The notes under the pieces: generated by a model
What the model saw: the letters and a program-made list of their open reading frames with translations, nothing else
What the model was told of the DNA's origin: nothing
Databases searched by the model: none
Source of the DNA: Streptomyces violaceus
Lineage (GTDB): Bacteria > Actinomycetota > Actinomycetes > Streptomycetales > Streptomycetaceae
Length of the DNA: 9,063 nt
Direction of reading: 5' to 3'
Assembly (NCBI GenBank): GCA_000715635.1
Contig: KL569130.1
Location: forward strand, 73,585 to 82,647
Shown here: in pieces, positions 6,596-9,063 of the stretch
Layout: each line of letters begins with the position of its first letter
Position numbering within the stretch: position 1 is the first letter of the stretch
Position numbers and translations under genes: made by a program

Positions 6596-6624
6596 TTGAC
6601 GATCGAAGAGTCAAAGCTGATGAT
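6596..6624 (+). promoter_or_regulatory. Putative promoter of the aromatic catabolic operon, with inverted repeat
   Basis: TTGACG (6596-6601) is a good -35. Seventeen bases later GATGAT (6619-6624) is a tolerable -10. The leader would be about 28 bases, ending in the GGAGG site. The -35 is the left arm of an inverted repeat TTGAC-N9-GTCAA (6596-6614), a possible operator for the divergent TetR3. The surrounding 6560-6650 stretch is noticeably AT-richer than the genes. Confidence 0.5.
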
Positions 6625-6635
6625 TTCCTCAATAC

Positions 6636-6647
6636 AGCAATGTTGCT
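6636..6647. repeat. Short inverted repeat AGCAA-TG-TTGCT before the dioxygenase RBS
   Basis: Five-base arms AGCAA and TTGCT are separated by TG, immediately before the GGAGG ribosome site. The loop is too short for a good RNA hairpin, so it would more likely be a protein site on DNA. It may be chance. Confidence 0.3.
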
Positions 6648-6648
6648 T

Positions 6649-6654
6649 GGAGGA
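6649..6654 (+). promoter_or_regulatory. Ribosome binding site of the extradiol dioxygenase gene
   Basis: GGAGGA at 6649-6654 stands four bases before the ATG at 6659. This strong site decides the start against the upstream in-frame TTG at 6596, which lies in the promoter. Confidence 0.88.
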
Positions 6655-6658
6655 CGTC

Positions 6659-7777
6659 ATGTCCAAGACGGCTCATCAGGACCTCCACAGCGAGCAGGGC
6701 GCCCTACGCGGCGAGCACCCCGGTCGCTCCCGGAACCCGGTGATCAAGGTGGCCGACCTGGCCTGGCTGGAGTTCGAGAAGCCCGACCTGGACCGCGCCG
6801 AGGTCTTCGCCCGGGACTTCGGCTTCGCCATCGCCGCCCGCACCGAGCGGGAGCTGTGGCTGCGCGGCACCTTCGCGGGCTCACCGTGCATGGTGATCCG
6901 GCGCGGTCGTACGTCCCGCTTCATCGGCCCGGCCTTCCGCGCGGCGGAGCGGGCCGACCTGGACCGGCTGGCCCGGGCGACGGGCACGGCCGTACGGGAC
7001 GCCGATGTGCCCGGCGGCGGCAGGGCGGTCGATCTGCTCGATCCCTCGGGCTTCCCCGTGCGCGTGGTGCACTGCGGCGAGGAGCTGCCGGCGCTGCCCG
7101 AGCAGCGGCCGCTCCTCATCAACTCCGGCACCGGGCACCGCCGTACGAACGCCACGCAGCGCCCCCCGCGCGAACCGTCCCGGATCCAGCGGCTGGGCCA
7201 TGTGGTCCTGGAGACCCGCGTGTTCACCCGGGCCCTGAACTGGTACCTGGACACGCTCGGCATGATCGTGTCCGACTTCCTGTTCCTGGACGGGCAGCGC
7301 GATCGCGGCCCGACCATGGCGTTCATCCGCTGCGACCAGGGCGGCCTGGCCGTGGACCACCACACGCTGGCGATGCATCTGGGGCCGGGCACGGGCTACG
7401 TCCACTCCGCCTACCAGGTGACCGACCTGGACTCGATCGCCGCCGGCGGCGAGTACCTGGCCGAGCGCGGCTACCGGCGCAGCTGGGGCATCGGCCGCCA
7501 TATCCAGGGCAGCCAGCTCTTCGACTACTGGCGCGACCCCGACCGCTTCATGCTGGAGCACTACGCCGACGGCGACCTGTTCTCCTGCGACGTCGAGCCC
7601 GGCTGGGCGCCCATGTCGACGAGCGGCCTGGCCCAGTGGGGCCCGCCGGCCACCCGCGACTTCCTCGGCGCGAGCCCCTCCCCGCAACGGGTCCGCGATG
7701 TCGTCCAGGCCCTGCGGGGCGACAACGAGCTGGACCCGGCACGCCTGCTGGGCCTGCTGAAGGCCACGAACTCCTGA
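6659..7777 (+). CDS. Two-domain type I extradiol ring-cleavage dioxygenase (VOC superfamily)
   Basis: This 372-residue enzyme is predicted to cleave a catechol-type ring next to its hydroxyls, using Fe(II) and O2, in the cytoplasm. It has two vicinal-oxygen-chelate domains: an N-terminal one at about 30-145 and the catalytic one at about 176-305, then a 65-residue tail. The metal ligands are His181 (LGHVVL), His249 (YVHSAY) and Glu300 (FMLEHYADGD). Spacing matches BphC-type enzymes (His146, His210, Glu260). The second-shell residues are also in place: His234, His281 and Tyr290 sit 15 residues before the second ligand and 19 and 10 before the Glu, as BphC His195, His241 and Tyr250 do. The GRHIQGSQLFDYWRDP segment deviates slightly from the classic extradiol signature. 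It is first in an operon with FAH-family and hydroxylase genes. The exact catechol is unknown; 2,3-dihydroxybiphenyl-like or substituted catechols fit. Confidence 0.94.
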   Translation: MSKTAHQDLHSEQGALRGEHPGRSRNPVIKVADLAWLEFEKPDLDRAEVFARDFGFAIAARTERELWLRGTFAGSPCMVIRRGRTSRFIGPAFRAAERADLDRLARATGTAVRDADVPGGGRAVDLLDPSGFPVRVVHCGEELPALPEQRPLLINSGTGHRRTNATQRPPREPSRIQRLGHVVLETRVFTRALNWYLDTLGMIVSDFLFLDGQRDRGPTMAFIRCDQGGLAVDHHTLAMHLGPGTGYVHSAYQVTDLDSIAAGGEYLAERGYRRSWGIGRHIQGSQLFDYWRDPDRFMLEHYADGDLFSCDVEPGWAPMSTSGLAQWGPPATRDFLGASPSPQRVRDVVQALRGDNELDPARLLGLLKATNS

Positions 7778-7806
7778 CCACCCCTCCCTTGAACCCTCCT
7801 CTCACC

Positions 7807-7811
7807 AAAGG
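7807..7811 (+). promoter_or_regulatory. Ribosome binding site of the FAH-family gene
   Basis: AAAGG lies eight bases before the ATG at 7820, in the 42-bp gap after the dioxygenase. It is weaker than the site of the first gene. Confidence 0.6.
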
Positions 7812-7819
7812 CAACCGAC

Positions 7820-8758
7820 ATGAGCACCAACGTCCTGCGCACCGCCGACGGCTGGTGGGTCGCCCTCGGCGACCGCGCCGTCCCCGTGGACACCAAGGCC
7901 GTCACCACGGCCGAACTGTTGGCCGACCGGGCCGCCGTACGCGAGGCCGCCGCGAGCGGCGATGCGGGCACACCCGTCGCCGACCTGGTGCCCCTCTCCC
8001 CGGTCACCACCCCCTGCCGGGTGGTCGCCCAGATGGTCAACTACCGCAGCCACGCCCGCGATTCGGGCTTCACTGGCGACATCCCGCCCGCCTTCTTCCG
8101 CAAGGCGTCCGGGTCGGTCAGCGGCCCGCACGAGACCATCGTCCGCCCGCCGCACGTGAAGCTCCTCGACTACGAGATCGAGCTCGGCCTGGTCATGGGC
8201 GCGCCCTTGCCCGTCGGCACCGTCGTCGAAGAAGGCGACCTGCCGTCGTACGTCGCCGGGCTCGTGATCACCAACGACGTCAGCGCCCGGGACGTACAGC
8301 TGACCAGGACACAGTTCTACGAGAGCAAGTCGTACCCCACCTTCACGCCGACCGGCCCCGTCCTCTGCCTGCTGGAGCCGGAGGACTTCGCCCATCTCCC
8401 CGACCTGCGGCTGAGGTTGTCGGTGAACGGCGAGCCGCGTCAGGACCGCACCCTCGCCGACATGATCGTCCGTCCGGCGCGGGCGCTCACCCTGCTGGCC
8501 CGGTTCCAGACCCTCGACCCCGGCGATCTGCTGCTGACCGGCACACCCGGCGGCACCGCCCTCAAGGCCCCGCCGAAGCCCGTCGAGAAGATCGCCGCGC
8601 TGCTGCCGCCCGCGATGAAGTGGAAGGCGTTCTTCAAGGGCCAGGCGAAGAACCCCCGCTACCTGCGCCACGGCGACGTGGTGACCGCGACCATCGCCAC
8701 CCCGGACGGGCGCATGGACCTCGGAGAGCAGCGCACACCCGTGTCCCACGCGGAATGA
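7820..8758 (+). CDS. Fumarylacetoacetate hydrolase (FAH) family enzyme
   Basis: This 312-residue cytoplasmic enzyme belongs to the FAH superfamily, whose members hydrolyse, hydrate or decarboxylate diketo and enol acids from ring cleavage. The N-terminal 60 residues are a small variable domain. The catalytic fold starts at about residue 66 with NYRSH (74-78) and FFRK (92-95). The metal-binding acids are Glu119 and Glu121 (DYEIELG) and Asp153 (NDVSARD). Lys170, in SKSYPTFTPTGP, and the GTPGGTA loop (241-247) are also conserved. It follows the extradiol dioxygenase by 42 bp in the same operon, so its substrate is probably the meta-cleavage product or a derivative. A C-C hydrolase role is most likely by context, but 2-oxopent-4-enoate hydratase or 4-oxalocrotonate decarboxylase-type activity cannot be excluded from sequence alone. 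Confidence 0.92.
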   Translation: MSTNVLRTADGWWVALGDRAVPVDTKAVTTAELLADRAAVREAAASGDAGTPVADLVPLSPVTTPCRVVAQMVNYRSHARDSGFTGDIPPAFFRKASGSVSGPHETIVRPPHVKLLDYEIELGLVMGAPLPVGTVVEEGDLPSYVAGLVITNDVSARDVQLTRTQFYESKSYPTFTPTGPVLCLLEPEDFAHLPDLRLRLSVNGEPRQDRTLADMIVRPARALTLLARFQTLDPGDLLLTGTPGGTALKAPPKPVEKIAALLPPAMKWKAFFKGQAKNPRYLRHGDVVTATIATPDGRMDLGEQRTPVSHAE

Positions 8759-8779
8759 CCGCGCGAACCGCCCCTCCCC

Positions 8780-8808
8780 AGACCTGATTGCTCAACCCTG
8801 AGACCTGA
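8780..8808 (+). repeat. Direct repeat AGACCTGA, two copies 21 bp apart
   Basis: AGACCTGA occurs at 8780-8787 and 8801-8808, in the 61-bp gap between the FAH gene and the hydroxylase gene. The 21-bp period is two helical turns, which would put both copies on one face of the DNA. It could be a regulator site or a small local duplication; only two copies are present. Confidence 0.35.
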
Positions 8809-8823
8809 ATGAGCCGCACATGA
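8809..8823 (+). other. Four-codon mini-ORF overlapping the hydroxylase start (ATGA)
   Basis: ATG at 8809 opens a frame encoding M-S-R-T and ends with TGA at 8821-8823. That stop overlaps the hydroxylase ATG at 8820 as ATGA. It could couple translation, but may simply be chance in a region with no strong ribosome site. Confidence 0.2.
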
Positions 8824-9063
8824 CCGTCGAGCACATCTCGGCCGACGTACCCGTGGTGATCGTCGGAGCCGGACCCGTGGGCGTGACCGCCGCCCTCCTC
8901 CTGGCCCGGCGCGGCGTGCGTACCGTCGTCCTCGAACGCCACCACGGCGTCTACCCCCTGCCGCGTGCCGTCGCCACCGACGACGAGGTCCGCCGCATCC
9001 TCCAAGCCGCCGGAGTCGAGGCGGAGTTCGCCGCGATCTCCCGCCCCGCACGCGGGCTACGGT
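8820..9063 (+). CDS. FAD-dependent aromatic hydroxylase, MhpA-like, N-terminal part (cut by window end)
   Basis: Only the first 81 residues are present. They begin with a dinucleotide-binding fold, [21 protein letters not shown], with the GxGxxG loop at residues 16-21 and an acidic FAD-ribose ligand, Glu39 (VVLE), at the end of strand 2. Next comes [15 protein letters not shown], the block seen in flavoprotein aromatic hydroxylases close to 3-(3-hydroxyphenyl)propionate hydroxylase (MhpA). These enzymes add a hydroxyl to a phenolic ring using NAD(P)H and O2, giving a catechol. That product would suit the extradiol dioxygenase two genes upstream. The ATG at 8820 has only a weak GAG at 8811 before it, and it overlaps a mini-ORF. 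Gene family is fairly certain; substrate is not, and the missing C-terminal part would be needed to separate MhpA-like enzymes from polyketide-tailoring or rifampicin-type monooxygenases. Confidence 0.85.
   Translation, partial: MTVEHISADVPVVIVGAGPVGVTAALLLARRGVRTVVLERHHGVYPLPRAVATDDEVRRILQAAGVEAEFAAISRPARGLR

Noticed and set aside
6596..6598. TTG start giving a 393-residue dioxygenase
   Set aside because: The TTG is part of a good -35 hexamer and has no ribosome site. The ATG at 6659 has GGAGGA just upstream.
6565..8787. Plus-strand frame (740 codons) covering the dioxygenase and FAH genes out of frame
   Set aside because: It is R/P/G-rich with no domain, and it spans the intergenic gap between two well-supported genes with ribosome sites.

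Overview
The window is high-GC actinobacterial DNA, most likely from a Streptomyces. The signs are strong G/C bias at third codon positions, GGAGG-type ribosome sites, GTG/ATG starts, several TetR-family regulators, a nonribosomal peptide synthetase (NRPS) and an aromatic-degradation gene set. The organism call is inferred from composition and gene content.

Left part (1-4579): the 3' end of an NRPS gene, missing the start of its first visible adenylation domain. It encodes adenylation, carrier and condensation domains and stops there, so the protein ends in a condensation domain. Facing it across 23 bp is a 14-helix DHA2-type MFS efflux gene on the minus strand. The efflux gene is divergent from a TetR regulator (tetR1). 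Their 127-bp shared spacer holds two copies of an 18-bp dyad, 27 bp apart, placed over a plausible efflux promoter. This looks like a local-repressor/efflux-pump pair at the edge of a peptide biosynthetic cluster.

Middle (4580-6531): three TetR-family genes. tetR1 (plus) meets tetR2 (minus) tail to tail. The two are clear paralogues with nearly identical recognition-helix regions. tetR2 lies 16 bp behind tetR3, probably in one minus-strand transcript. tetR3 belongs to a different TetR subgroup and has a promoter pattern that suggests a leaderless mRNA.

Right part (6532-9063): divergent from tetR3 is an operon for aromatic ring breakdown. It encodes a two-domain extradiol ring-cleavage dioxygenase with all expected active-site residues, a fumarylacetoacetate-hydrolase-family enzyme, and the start of an MhpA-like FAD-dependent aromatic hydroxylase cut by the window edge. 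Together they fit hydroxylation, meta-cleavage and processing of the cleavage product, probably under tetR3 control.

No tRNA, rRNA, CRISPR array, insertion sequence or phage gene was seen. The most interesting points are the covarying tandem operators, the paralogous TetR pair that may share them, the terminal condensation domain, and the coupling of an efflux-type regulator to a catabolic regulator's transcript.
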